64,000 nucleotides of DNA from Candidatus Riflebacteria bacterium HGW-Riflebacteria-1 (GTDB lineage: Bacteria > Muiribacteriota > Ozemobacteria > Ozemobacterales > Ozemobacteraceae), in assembly GCA_002839445.1 (NCBI GenBank), contig PGYB01000005.1, positions 1-64,000 of the forward strand, in the 5' to 3' direction. The notes under the pieces are model-generated. The model did not search any database, had not been told where the DNA came from, and saw only the letters and a program-made list of their open reading frames with translations. The position numbers were made by a program, and so were the translations under genes. The stretch's first letter is position 1; each line of letters starts with the position of its first letter. Shown here piece after piece: positions 7,266 to 16,392 of this stretch.

Positions 7266-10200
7266 TTAGAAGGTGATTACCATTTTGGCGTTGAAAACTG
7301 TCGCGTCATAGCCGCCGCCAATAAGCGTTTTAGAAGAATTTACTTTCTTGACTTCGCCGTCGATGATGGTGTCGGTGCCGATAAACTGAGAAAAATTCAG
7401 GCCAAATTCGTATTTAGTGCCGCTCTGGACCGCGCTGATGTCTTTATGATTGGCGAAAAAGCGATAGCGCTGGCTACGTGAAAACGGTGTTAACACGAGA
7501 GCAAGACGTTTTTCAAATTCAGTAGAAGGTTCACGCGAGCTGATGTCATCATTCTGCAGGGCCATTTCCATTGTCGCCCACTGGCTGAAGACGCGCTGCA
7601 GGCCAAGTATCTTGCTCTTGGTGAATATATCGTTGGCATCGATGTAGACGTCGTTTTCGTCCTTTTCTTCGTAGGTCGCATCAAGTATGTAACCTTCGTA
7701 AAATTCGTGGCGCAGCTGCACCGACTTGATATTGTCGCGCAGTTCGGTCTTTGGCTCGTGGTTGCGATTGTAGCCTTCCTCGTATTCAGTGGTCAGCATC
7801 ATCTTTTCAAATGGCGTGTAGCGCAGTTCCCAGGTGCGACGATCGTTGCTGGAAACCTTGAGATCAGTTTTCTGGTCGAGCAGGTCGCGGCGGCGCCAGT
7901 CGAAATACGCCTGCAGATAACGATTCAAGCGATAATCGGTGATAAAGTTAGCGGTTGTCTTCTGTACCGGATTCTCGAACCGGCCGACGATATTAAGCTT
8001 ATCCTGCTCCGAATTTGGCAGACTGGGCGGCAGAATGTATTTTTGCGGGTCGAGAGATGGGTCTCTGATAACCTTTGAGGTGTTTTCGATCTTGTATTTG
8101 AACTGCGTGCGCAGATCGCGGTTTGGCTCATAGCGAATCTGCGAATCTGCTATTTCGGTATTGGCGCGGGAATTAGCGAGATAATCATCTTCGCGGCGCC
8201 ACTGGAAAAGGCCGCGCGCGCTGAGCACGCGGTTTGGATCGTAGCTGAGATCGAGATCATAGTTGCGGGTCTCGGAACGGTAGTTATTCTCAACCAGACC
8301 GTCATCAACGGTTATACGCGACAGGCCGGTGTTCCAGGCAAAGGTCTCATCAGCCTTGGCACCCATTTTGAAGCTCATCTCAATAACTTCTGAGTCGGAC
8401 GCAATATTGACCGAATCGTCATATTTTGTTTTGTTAAGCTTGCTCTGTGTGATCAATTTGCCAAAGGCGCGATCCCACACAGCTGTAGATGTGCCTCTGA
8501 GCATATTAGAAGTTCGCGTCGGGCCGTTTTCCTTGTCATACTGGCGGCCAGCTCTAACTTCGACGCGATTTTCCGTGGCCGGGGCCCAGATAAATCCGGT
8601 GTTGTAATCAGTAAAATCAACCGCCTGCATGGTTGGATCGTCTTCGAGATTAGTTTCTGATTTCTCGGCATCAGCAAATCCGGTAAAAGCACCGGTAAAT
8701 TTGTAGCCGAGACGAGCACGACCGCTCATGATATCGTTAACCAGGCCACGCTCGCCGAGTTCAAGCACTCCGCCTTCGCGCCCGACGACCTTAAACTTGC
8801 TGTCTATGCGGCGATAAGTAAGTTCGCTCTCGCTGCGCAAGGTTTTTCCGGTCAGACCAAAACGGGTTGCATGCCCGGTAATACCGCGATCCTGCGGGGT
8901 TGCCTCTGAGTTGCGGTTCGGATCGATACGTGACAGCGCGGTTTCGGCATTCATCGATACTGATGGCGTCAACTGCCACTTCGTATCCATCGCGATTATG
9001 TCATGCTGCATCGGGGTAGCAGTGCCAGAGGCGTCAGCACCTGATTTCGGAGTTGAGCTGTCGACTTCCTGCAACCAGGTGATGCCAAGGTGACTGGTCG
9101 CATTATGCTGATAAACCTGGCGGGTGCCAAAGAGATTGCGGCTGAAAGCCATGCTCTTATCAGAAACTTCGTATTCAACGACAACCCAGCGCGTCATTTC
9201 TATCGGCAGCATGTGCGGCAGGAACTTGATGATACCGTCTTCATAATCAACAAAATAGTCAGTACCGCGACTGAGAGGAACGCCATCGATCGCCACATTT
9301 TCGGAATTCTGCACGATCGGGCTGGCCGCCATTCTGAATTCCTGCTGCTGACCGGCGCCTCTGAACTGCTCGCGGCGCGCCATACCTTTCGACTGAGAAA
9401 AGAGAAAAGTAGACTTAAAGCGTTCATGAAAGGCGCCCTGCGCCATGATCCCACGCACTTCCTTGCGGAACAGCGCGAATTCAGTGTCTTCGAGAGCGAG
9501 CGGAAAGTCGCCCATGACGAATTTCCAGATCGGGCCATCGATGTTTACGGTAAAGCGGCGATCTTCGTCGTCTTTATCGTCAAGAATCGCGTGCACAGTG
9601 GCTGACTCAGTAATATTGCCGCTGACTTCGAGATGCAGGCTCTGGTCAAGCTTAAAGCCGGGCAGCGAATCATAGTTTTCACTGGAAAAGTGCCCAATAT
9701 CGCCGGAAACTTCGGCTTTTTTCATCTCAAAAGTCTTGGTACCGGAAATGTTAATATTGCGCTTGCTGATCTGTTCGTCAGCTTCATCCCAGAAATTTCT
9801 GGCATACTGCACAATTTGTGCCGGTGGCGTTACGATGCGCTGCGGCTCATTAACCCGAACTGGCATTCTGCCGTCTTCGACAGCGATGTCATCAGGCGAA
9901 ACACTCGGCGTTGCCGAAGCTGGCGCAAGACGCGCAACCCGTTGACTCTTTGTCTTTGCTTTTGCCGGTAACACCGCAACTGAATCCGCGCTGAGAGAAT
10001 CTTCGATTGCCAGGTCATCGGCTGAAACGGCGGGTTTCGGCAGCACAGCGATTTTATAAGTTACTGGCATGCTATTGGTCTCTAAGGCGGCGGTAGCCGA
10101 ACCTGGCGCTGCAGGCTTAACCGATGCTGCGTCATTCGAAGGTTTTGCGGATTTTATCGGCTTTGCAGGCTTTGCTGATTTCAAAGCTTCTACGGCTTTT

Positions 10201-10499
10201 ACAGGCTTGACTGAATTTAAAGTTTTTGCAGAGCTTGCAGTTTTTGCAGAGTTTGCAGCAGTCATTTTAGAAGTTTTTACAGCGTCAGAGACGGTTGAAA
10301 GAGCCTTTGCCGAATCACTTGCCAGCGGCACAGTTTTTGGAAGATCCGTTGTTTTAATGGCCGTACTGTTAGTGGCTATAACCGCTTCTGTAGCAGCATT
10401 GCTGCTGTAAGCTGCTACGAACAGAAAAATCGTTACCAACAGCAGAATGCGCATCATTACAATGCGCTGAAGCTGGCTGTTAGCTGTGATTTTAGTCAT
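7266..10499 (-). CDS. Large outer-membrane beta-barrel-like surface protein
   Basis: A 1,077-residue exported protein. The signal peptide (MRILLLVTIFLFVAAYSSNAA) begins about 15 residues in, so the true start may be one of the two Met at residues 15-16; however the ATG at 10499 overlaps the xerD stop codon as ATGA, which argues for coupling. Residues about 38-215 are low-complexity Ala/Lys/Pro/Ser. From about residue 250 the sequence turns into alternating polar/aromatic strands ending in ITF with a terminal Phe, typical of outer-membrane barrels. The segment RWVVVEYEVSDKSMAFSRN is like strand-loop units in large surface barrels of other diderms. Cargo or ligand is unknown. Confidence 0.7.
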   Translation of the reverse strand: MTKITANSQLQRIVMMRILLLVTIFLFVAAYSSNAATEAVIATNSTAIKTTDLPKTVPLASDSAKALSTVSDAVKTSKMTAANSAKTASSAKTLNSVKPVKAVEALKSAKPAKPIKSAKPSNDAASVKPAAPGSATAALETNSMPVTYKIAVLPKPAVSADDLAIEDSLSADSVAVLPAKAKTKSQRVARLAPASATPSVSPDDIAVEDGRMPVRVNEPQRIVTPPAQIVQYARNFWDEADEQISKRNINISGTKTFEMKKAEVSGDIGHFSSENYDSLPGFKLDQSLHLEVSGNITESATVHAILDDKDDEDRRFTVNIDGPIWKFVMGDFPLALEDTEFALFRKEVRGIMAQGAFHERFKSTFLFSQSKGMARREQFRGAGQQQEFRMAASPIVQNSENVAIDGVPLSRGTDYFVDYEDGIIKFLPHMLPIEMTRWVVVEYEVSDKSMAFSRNLFGTRQVYQHNATSHLGITWLQEVDSSTPKSGADASGTATPMQHDIIAMDTKWQLTPSVSMNAETALSRIDPNRNSEATPQDRGITGHATRFGLTGKTLRSESELTYRRIDSKFKVVGREGGVLELGERGLVNDIMSGRARLGYKFTGAFTGFADAEKSETNLEDDPTMQAVDFTDYNTGFIWAPATENRVEVRAGRQYDKENGPTRTSNMLRGTSTAVWDRAFGKLITQSKLNKTKYDDSVNIASDSEVIEMSFKMGAKADETFAWNTGLSRITVDDGLVENNYRSETRNYDLDLSYDPNRVLSARGLFQWRREDDYLANSRANTEIADSQIRYEPNRDLRTQFKYKIENTSKVIRDPSLDPQKYILPPSLPNSEQDKLNIVGRFENPVQKTTANFITDYRLNRYLQAYFDWRRRDLLDQKTDLKVSSNDRRTWELRYTPFEKMMLTTEYEEGYNRNHEPKTELRDNIKSVQLRHEFYEGYILDATYEEKDENDVYIDANDIFTKSKILGLQRVFSQWATMEMALQNDDISSREPSTEFEKRLALVLTPFSRSQRYRFFANHKDISAVQSGTKYEFGLNFSQFIGTDTIIDGEVKKVNSSKTLIGGGYDATVFNAKMVITF

Positions 10500-11389
10500 T
10501 GTCCGCGTGGGTGCGCCTTTCGATGGATCTTCTTAAGGTCTTTTCCGGTGAGATGTGTATAAATCTGGGTTGTTGAAACGTCTACGTGGCCCAGCATCTC
10601 CTGAACCGCTACTATGCCGGCGCCACCTTCAAGCATATGGGTTGCACAAGAGTGTCTGAACACGTGTGGTGAAACATCGCGGCATATTCCGGCCATCAAT
10701 GCGTATTTCCTGATGATTTTCCAGACACCCATGCGCGACATCGATTTTCCATAAGGATTAAGAAAGAGAGTGCGCTCACTGATATCTTTGATCAGCTTTG
10801 TGCGCCCCTTATTAATGTATTCGTTCACCGCGGATATGGCGAACTGACCGATCGGCACAATGCGCTCACGACCGCCTTTGCCGGTCACGCTTAAGAATTC
10901 AGCGGCCGCGTTGAGATTGCCGAGCTTGAGATCGATGAGTTCTGACTCACGAATGCCGGTTGCGTATAGAATTTCGAGAATCGCGCGGTCGCGCAGTCCA
11001 TAAGGCGTCGATATATCGGGCTGCTGCAGTATTTTTTCGATTTCCTGCTGACTGAGCACTTTTGGAAGCGGGCGACCGATACGTGGGCGTTCGAGCAGAG
11101 CGGTCGGGTCGACACTGATATGGTTTTCGCGCAACAAAAAGCGATAAAAACCCTTGATGGCCGATGATTTTCGCGCCATCGAACGCGGCGACAGGCCAAG
11201 ATCGTGCATGTGCACAAAGAACAGGCTCAGCGTGCTGTCGATTGAACCACTGGTGACTGCGCGTTGTCTGGCCTCGGCAAAATCAAACCAGTCCTGAAGA
11301 TCACGGCGGTATGCTTCTAATGAACGTGGCCGCAAGCCTTTTTCAATGGCCAGATAGTTCAGAAACTGCTCAAGCAGATCTGCCGACAT
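10496..11389 (-). CDS. xerD: Tyrosine recombinase XerD/XerC type
   Basis: A 297-residue protein, the usual Xer length. It has an N-terminal SAM-like core-binding domain (1-90) and a C-terminal catalytic domain with all the expected residues: Arg147 in GIRESELIDLK, Lys171 in TGKGGRER, His242 and Arg245 in HVFRHSCATHM, His268 in LGHVDVSTTQ, and the nucleophile Tyr277 in IYTHL. Xer recombinases resolve chromosome dimers at dif near the terminus. XerC and XerD cannot be told apart with certainty by eye, though the pattern fits XerD. AGGAG precedes the ATG. The stop codon overlaps the start of the barrel gene by four bases. An 11-bp inverted repeat lies immediately upstream. Confidence 0.93.
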   Translation of the reverse strand: MSADLLEQFLNYLAIEKGLRPRSLEAYRRDLQDWFDFAEARQRAVTSGSIDSTLSLFFVHMHDLGLSPRSMARKSSAIKGFYRFLLRENHISVDPTALLERPRIGRPLPKVLSQQEIEKILQQPDISTPYGLRDRAILEILYATGIRESELIDLKLGNLNAAAEFLSVTGKGGRERIVPIGQFAISAVNEYINKGRTKLIKDISERTLFLNPYGKSMSRMGVWKIIRKYALMAGICRDVSPHVFRHSCATHMLEGGAGIVAVQEMLGHVDVSTTQIYTHLTGKDLKKIHRKAHPRGQ

Positions 11390-11399
11390 GTTTGCTCCT

Positions 11400-11439
11400 G
11401 TTTTACCGATCTAATATGTAGTCAATATATCGGTAAAAC
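11400..11439 (-). promoter_or_regulatory. Inverted repeat immediately upstream of xerD
   Basis: The arms GTTTTACCGAT (11400-11410) and ATCGGTAAAAC (11429-11439) match over 11 bp with an 18-base AT-rich spacer. The element ends about two bases from the xerD ribosome site (AGGAG). It could be an operator over the promoter or a leader hairpin affecting translation. No T-run follows on either strand, so a terminator is unlikely. Confidence 0.6.
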
Positions 11440-11550
11440 CGGGTCTTTTATTGAATTCTATCTGCCCTCTCTTATCGTGCTCGCACCTGGGCGCTTTGTA
11501 TCCTCAGGCGCCCTGGCACTAGCGCATCCTGCGTGTCGTAATCGCGCGCA

Positions 11551-11585
11551 AATAAAAAAGCTGTTGCACAGGATTGTGAAACAGC
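11551..11585 (-). terminator. Rho-independent terminator of the murA-HEAT transcription unit
   Basis: On the minus strand GCTGTT and AACAGC (11580-11585 and 11560-11565), extended inward by CACA/TGTG across a single mismatch, form a hairpin followed by TTTTTTATTT. It lies just after the stop of the HEAT-repeat gene. Confidence 0.85.
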
Positions 11586-11604
11586 CTTTGCTAGCGGAAA
11601 AAAG

Positions 11605-13332
11605 TTAAGCAGGTTTGTGGTCGTGATGAATTTTTTCGGTAAAGCGCTGCAGGCTGCGCTCGTAAAATTCCATGGAAAGGCGGCCGGTGCGGGCCTCTCT
11701 AAGCAGCGGCAGCATTGCTCTGAGATCACCCTGTTCGGCGAGAGCCTCAATGGTGTTGCGATAAACGATGTCTTCCTGGTCGTGCAGCATCTTAAGAAGA
11801 ATTGGAGTGCCCTGACGATCCTGGATGCGACCAAGGGCAAAAACAGCTGAAGATCTTACCCAGCGGCTGCGGTCGCGCGCCATTTTTTCGAGTTCGGTAA
11901 ATACTTCCTGATTGCCGCTTTTCCACAAGGCGATCGCTGAATTGACGCGCACGCGGTCGTTGCGGTCATGCAACAGCTTTTTGCAGACTTCCGGGAGAAG
12001 CGACCACTTGAGTTCACTCAGAGCTTCAACCGCATTGGCGCGCACGCGCGCGTCTTCATGCCTGAGCTGAGAGGCAACAATTTCAGCAAAACGGCTGTTC
12101 TTTGAGCGACCAAGAGCAGAAACAGCCGTAGCGCGAACCCAGATATCAGTTTCAGCGTTGCGCAAAATATTGACCAATTCAGCGGTGAGTTCTTCAGAAT
12201 TGATAAGAGAGCAGGCTTCGACGGCATTTATTCGCAGCCAGCGATCTTTGGCGACCAGACATTCTCTGATCGTCCTGATTATCTTGTCGCCGCCAATATG
12301 GCCAAGCACCAGTATCATCTGTTCACGCACCACCAGCGGCATGCGGTCGAAATCGACGAGAATACGATCGGCAATTTTCTCGCCCATGGCGGCAATAGCG
12401 CTGATGGCGGTATTGCGAATGCGGTCATCAGAAACCTGCAGCAGCTTGTAAAATTCTTCATAAAGCAACGGCGACTTTTCGATTTCGGCTTTTCTCAGCA
12501 GCTGCAACCTGATTTTCTGATCAGACTCGGCTGACAGCCAATGTCGCAAAATAGTTATGCGCTCATCAGTCCCGAACAGCGCAAGGCCTTCCATGGCAAT
12601 TTCCCTGATGCGCGGGCGGGCATCTTCAAAAAGCGTCTGAAATATGCTGCGATCTTCAATCAGAGGGCGGCTGACCAGGGCTTCGGCAATGGCCTGGCGC
12701 ACTTCGGCATTTGCAGATTTTACCAGCCTTCGCACATGCGCGCTGGCACCTTCGTCTTTCAGGCGGGAAAGTGCGAGATTGGCCATCAGCGACACTGCCC
12801 AGTTATCGCTGCCGGCAAGCATCTTAAGCGAAGTATGCCGCTCAGCGGCGGGGTGGCGCACAAAATAACCAACTGCGGTGGCAAGCAGTTCGGGATCGCG
12901 GGTTTGCCCGAGAATTTCGTTCATCAGCGAGGCAACACGCACATCATCGTAGCTGGCCAGCAGTTCGAGAAGGCGACGGCGGATAACCGGCGGCTGGTCT
13001 GCGCTGCAAGCCCTGATCACTACGTCGAGAGCCGGAGAAAAATCAAAACTTTTCAGGGCATTATGCGCTGTTTCAGCGAGTTTGCCATTGTCAGAGACAA
13101 TATATTCAACAATATGCTTAACCGAAACCGGGTTGCCAATGCGCCCGAAGGCCTTAATTACCTGGTCGATGATTTCCTGGTCAGGCGATGACAGCAGGTC
13201 TTTGAGGTGTTCAGCATGTTCTTTGATTCCCAAAATACCGAGAGCTGACACTGAAAGCAGCTTCTCCTCGCGGTTTGTACTTTTTAAGCCATCTATCAAA
13301 TCTTTAAATCGGTTTTTTTCGGCTCCCGACAT
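11605..13332 (-). CDS. HEAT-repeat scaffold protein
   Basis: A 575-residue protein made almost entirely of HEAT-like helical pairs of about 31 residues (for example ILGIKEHAEHLKDLLSSPD, SSAVFALGRIQDRQGTPILLKML). The start is the ATG at 13332, preceded by AAGAGGAGAGA; an upstream in-frame ATG at 13425 would lie inside murA. There is no signal peptide, so it is presumably cytoplasmic and a protein-interaction scaffold. It shares the repeat style of the HEAT-CheR protein at 41318-44416. It follows murA by 16 bases and is the last gene before a terminator. Partner and role are unknown. Confidence 0.85.
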   Translation of the reverse strand: MSGAEKNRFKDLIDGLKSTNREEKLLSVSALGILGIKEHAEHLKDLLSSPDQEIIDQVIKAFGRIGNPVSVKHIVEYIVSDNGKLAETAHNALKSFDFSPALDVVIRACSADQPPVIRRRLLELLASYDDVRVASLMNEILGQTRDPELLATAVGYFVRHPAAERHTSLKMLAGSDNWAVSLMANLALSRLKDEGASAHVRRLVKSANAEVRQAIAEALVSRPLIEDRSIFQTLFEDARPRIREIAMEGLALFGTDERITILRHWLSAESDQKIRLQLLRKAEIEKSPLLYEEFYKLLQVSDDRIRNTAISAIAAMGEKIADRILVDFDRMPLVVREQMILVLGHIGGDKIIRTIRECLVAKDRWLRINAVEACSLINSEELTAELVNILRNAETDIWVRATAVSALGRSKNSRFAEIVASQLRHEDARVRANAVEALSELKWSLLPEVCKKLLHDRNDRVRVNSAIALWKSGNQEVFTELEKMARDRSRWVRSSAVFALGRIQDRQGTPILLKMLHDQEDIVYRNTIEALAEQGDLRAMLPLLREARTGRLSMEFYERSLQRFTEKIHHDHKPA

Positions 13333-13348
13333 GCTGATCTCTCCTCTT

Positions 13349-14620
13349 TTATTCTTCGTTTTCGGGGTCTTCAACTCTGTCGATACTTGCCCCCAGCTTG
13401 CGCACGCGGCCCACCAGATCTTCATAACCCCGATCGATATGAAAAACCTGACTTATTTCGGTGCGTCCTTCGGCAACCAGGCCAGCCAGAACCATGGCAG
13501 CGCCGGCCCGCAGATCTGTTGCTGAAACTGGTGCACCCTTGAGCGACTCGACGCCGTGAATGACGGCAGTACGGTCATGAATAGCGATACTTGCGCCCAT
13601 GCGTGCCAGTTCAGAAACGTGCATAAAGCGGTTTTCAAAAATAGTTTCGGTGATCGACGAGGTGCCATTAGCGACACACATGGCTGCCATCAGCTGGGCC
13701 TGCAAATCTGTCGCGAAACCTGGAAACGGCAGCGTCTTGATTTCGACAGCCTTGAGACGCTGTGAAGCATAAACGCTGATCGAATTTTCGTCGTGATCAA
13801 CTTCGACTCCCATCTCACGCAGCTTGTTGATGAGCGCGTGCAGATGACACGGGTCACAGTTGTCAACCTTTACCCGGCCGCCATTCATCGCGCCCATAAT
13901 CGCGAAAGTGCCGGCTTCGATACGGTCAGGCATAACCCGATAACGGCCGCCACCAAGCTTCTCTACACCTTCGATAGTTATTGTCGGGCTGCCAGCACCG
14001 GTTATTTTAGCGCCAAGAACATTCAAAAAATTAGCCAGGTCAACGATTTCGGGTTCCTGGGCAGAATTTTCGATCTGAGTCAGGCCTTCGGCAAGCGTTG
14101 CCGCCATCATCAAATTTTCGGTAGCACCGACTGACGGAAAATCAAGCAGTATCTTGCTGCCGCGCAATTTATCGGCAACCGCTACCGCGCAGCCACCTTC
14201 GATAGACACCGTGGCACCAAGTGCCTCAAAACCCTTCAAATGTATGTTGACCGGTCGAACGCCGATTGCACAGCCACCCGGCAATGGAACGCGCGCTTTT
14301 TTGAGACGTGCCAACAGAGGTCCCATGACAAAGAAGCTGGCGCGCATGCTCTTCACCAGTTCATAAGGTGCTTCGTCGCCGATCTGGCCAGAAGCATCAA
14401 AACGATAAACGTTGCCACCAACATTCTCGACGCGGGTTCCCAAAGCCTGCAGTACGCGATCCATGGTATTTACGTCGTTGAGCGCCGGAACATTGGTAAG
14501 TTCAACCGGTTCAGTGCTCAATATAACTCCGGCCATAATCGGCAATGCCGCGTTTTTGGCGCCACTTACCATGATACTGCCGTTCAGCTGGTTGCCACCT
14601 TCTATTATAATCTTTGCCAT
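13349..14620 (-). CDS. murA: UDP-N-acetylglucosamine 1-carboxyvinyltransferase MurA
   Basis: A 423-residue enzyme catalysing the first committed step of peptidoglycan synthesis, transfer of enolpyruvate from PEP to UDP-GlcNAc in the cytoplasm. Family marks are the opening GGNQLNGSIMVSGAKNAALP with the conserved Lys-Asn, KSMRASFFVMGPLLARL, and the catalytic Cys117 in PGGCAIGVRPVNIHLKG, so it should be sensitive to fosfomycin-type chemistry. PFPGFATDLQ is present near residue 300. Length is typical. It lies three bases after the dCMP deaminase gene and is followed by the HEAT gene in the same direction. Confidence 0.97.
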   Translation of the reverse strand: MAKIIIEGGNQLNGSIMVSGAKNAALPIMAGVILSTEPVELTNVPALNDVNTMDRVLQALGTRVENVGGNVYRFDASGQIGDEAPYELVKSMRASFFVMGPLLARLKKARVPLPGGCAIGVRPVNIHLKGFEALGATVSIEGGCAVAVADKLRGSKILLDFPSVGATENLMMAATLAEGLTQIENSAQEPEIVDLANFLNVLGAKITGAGSPTITIEGVEKLGGGRYRVMPDRIEAGTFAIMGAMNGGRVKVDNCDPCHLHALINKLREMGVEVDHDENSISVYASQRLKAVEIKTLPFPGFATDLQAQLMAAMCVANGTSSITETIFENRFMHVSELARMGASIAIHDRTAVIHGVESLKGAPVSATDLRAGAAMVLAGLVAEGRTEISQVFHIDRGYEDLVGRVRKLGASIDRVEDPENEE

Positions 14621-14623
14621 GAA

Positions 14624-15115
14624 TCAGCCTATCTCTAACCTTTCGAGTATAATTTTAGCTTCCTTGAGCATTTCAAGAGAGAGTTCGTCCGGGTAATCAC
14701 CGAGAAACACCACACGCTTAATGCCGGCATTTATCAGCATTTTAGCGCAGGTGATGCAGGGCTGGTGTGTGCAGTAACAATCGCCACCTTTTAATGATAC
14801 ACCAAAAGCTGCCGCCTGCAGTATAGCATTTTGTTCGGCGTGCAGACCGCGACAGAGTTCCTGTCTCTCGCCTGATGGAATCTTTCTCGATTCGCGCAAA
14901 CATCCGCCTGGCAGCTGGAAACAATGCGCAACATTGTTGGGTGCGCCATTATAGCCGGTTGCCAGCAATCGGTTATCTCTGACAATTACTGCGCCAACCT
15001 GGCGGCGCAGACAGGTCGAGCGTTGTGCCACCAGCTGTGATATGCGAAGAAAGTAGGTATCCCAGTCGGGACGCTCAGAAATGTGGTCAGGCACTGAAAT
15101 TTTACTTTGTTCCAT
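14624..15115 (-). CDS. comEB: Deoxycytidylate (dCMP) deaminase
   Basis: A 163-residue zinc enzyme of the cytidine/deoxycytidylate deaminase family, making dUMP from dCMP for thymidylate synthesis. Zinc and catalytic residues are visible in HAEQNAI (His and Glu) and PCITCAK (two Cys). The N-terminal [18 protein letters not shown] and [15 protein letters not shown] are typical of the dCMP branch. The start is ATG 15115 with GGAG upstream, which overlaps the end of upp by 14 bases. It belongs to a pyrimidine-linked cluster with upp. Confidence 0.92.
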   Translation of the reverse strand: MEQSKISVPDHISERPDWDTYFLRISQLVAQRSTCLRRQVGAVIVRDNRLLATGYNGAPNNVAHCFQLPGGCLRESRKIPSGERQELCRGLHAEQNAILQAAAFGVSLKGGDCYCTHQPCITCAKMLINAGIKRVVFLGDYPDELSLEMLKEAKIILERLEIG

Positions 15116-15731
15116 AAAGTCGGTCTCCGGCATCGCCCAGGCCGGGCAAAATGTAGCCTTTTTCGTTGAGGCCTTTATCAAGAGCGCAGGTAAAGATATC
15201 GACGTCGGGATGTGCTGCTTGCAGGCAGGCAACGCCTTCGGGGCAGGAAACCACGCACAGGAATCTGATATGTTTAGCCCCTTTCCCCTTGACGATTTCG
15301 ATGGCTTTGGCAACCGAACCGCCGGTGGCCAGCATCGGGTCGACAACAAAGACTTCCATGTCAGAAACATTTTCGGGAAGCTTGCAATAGTATTCAACCG
15401 GCAACAGGCTCTCATGATCACGGTAGAGGCCGATGTGACCAACCTTTGCCATCGGCATAAAACTCAGCAGACCGTCTACCATGCCGAGACCAGCGCGCAG
15501 AATTGGCACAATTGCCAGCTTTTCGGTAGAAATCATATAGGCTTCGGCCTGCATCAATGGTGTTTCGCAGGTCTTTTTTTCGACGGGTATGCTGCGTGTT
15601 GCTTCGTAGGCGAGCATCATCGAAAGCTCCTGCATCAGCTGGCGGAAAAGCTGTACATCGGTGTGTTTAGAGCGAAGGAGAGTAATTTTGTGCTTGACCA
15701 GTGGATGGTCAAGGATTGTCAGATTTCCCAT
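15102..15731 (-). CDS. upp: Uracil phosphoribosyltransferase
   Basis: A 209-residue salvage enzyme that converts uracil and PRPP to UMP. Family features are the opening [17 protein letters not shown], the loop [15 protein letters not shown] and the PRPP-binding segment [16 protein letters not shown]. The C-terminal [24 protein letters not shown] is the uracil-binding signature. Length is typical. Its start overlaps the rpiB stop by one base (TGATG), so the two are probably translationally coupled. Confidence 0.96.
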   Translation of the reverse strand: MGNLTILDHPLVKHKITLLRSKHTDVQLFRQLMQELSMMLAYEATRSIPVEKKTCETPLMQAEAYMISTEKLAIVPILRAGLGMVDGLLSFMPMAKVGHIGLYRDHESLLPVEYYCKLPENVSDMEVFVVDPMLATGGSVAKAIEIVKGKGAKHIRFLCVVSCPEGVACLQAAHPDVDIFTCALDKGLNEKGYILPGLGDAGDRLYGTK

Positions 15732-16180
15732 CAGTTTTTTTGCCTTTCGGGGTTTATCTCGATCTTTTCGATGCGAATCTGGTGGCGGCCGCCTGCAAAA
15801 GAAGTTGAAAAAAACTTTTCGAGAGTATCGACAGCCAGAGCCTCACCAATCAGGCGTCCACCCATTACCAGAACATTGGCATCGTTGTGTTGCCTTGCCA
15901 GAGAGGCTTCGAGTGAATTATGACAGAGCGCGGCGCGGATACCGGCATGGCGATTGGCAGCAATTGAAATGCCAATACCAGAACCACAGGTCAACAAGCC
16001 TTTACTGCCTGGTTCAGCCAGTATTTTAGCGGCAACCGCGTGAGCAAAATCCGGGTAATCACAAGAACTGTCGGAATCAGTGCCAAGATCGACAACCTCA
16101 TGCCCCAGCTCAACAAGCCTTCTGATCAGTGTCTTTTTGAGGACAAGACCGCCATGATCAGACCCTGCATATATCTTCAT
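15731..16180 (-). CDS. rpiB: Ribose-5-phosphate isomerase B
   Basis: A 149-residue RpiB/LacAB-family isomerase interconverting ribose-5-phosphate and ribulose-5-phosphate. The start is ATG 16180 (MKIYAGSDHGG), with AGGAG about 11 bases upstream; a longer frame from 16267 has no family similarity. The catalytic Cys lies in LLTCGSGIGISIAANR, with the conserved HN in ALCHNSLEASLARQHNDANVLVMGG. It heads the rpiB-upp-dCMP deaminase-murA-HEAT run. A lone DnaA-box sequence, TTATCCACA, is found upstream at 16327-16335. Confidence 0.95.
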   Translation of the reverse strand: MKIYAGSDHGGLVLKKTLIRRLVELGHEVVDLGTDSDSSCDYPDFAHAVAAKILAEPGSKGLLTCGSGIGISIAANRHAGIRAALCHNSLEASLARQHNDANVLVMGGRLIGEALAVDTLEKFFSTSFAGGRHQIRIEKIEINPERQKN

Positions 16181-16392
16181 TCTACATTGTCTCCTGTATC
16201 TGAGTGACAAGCGGGATGTCTCATAATACACAGGTGTACTTGAAGTTTCAACAATTGAATGCAGCAATCAGTAACAAACCATTTGCCTGTTCATAGCACT
16301 TTCATCTCGAAGATTTTTTGAAGAGTTATCCACAGATTAGAGGACTATCGCAGATGATTCAATCATGCCTCGACAGGAGGTTTGCGAGCTGA

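Noticed and set aside
9090..9605. Plus-strand frames inside the large barrel gene
   Set aside because: The barrel gene has a signal peptide, a coupled start and a consistent composition over 1,077 codons; the opposite frames have none.
15081..15923. Plus-strand frame of 280 codons over upp and rpiB
   Set aside because: It is antisense to two highly conserved enzymes; no family similarity is visible.
16327..16335. Single TTATCCACA near 16.3 kb as a second origin
   Set aside because: It is a lone box with no cluster or AT-rich unwinding region; single boxes occur by chance or as regulatory sites.
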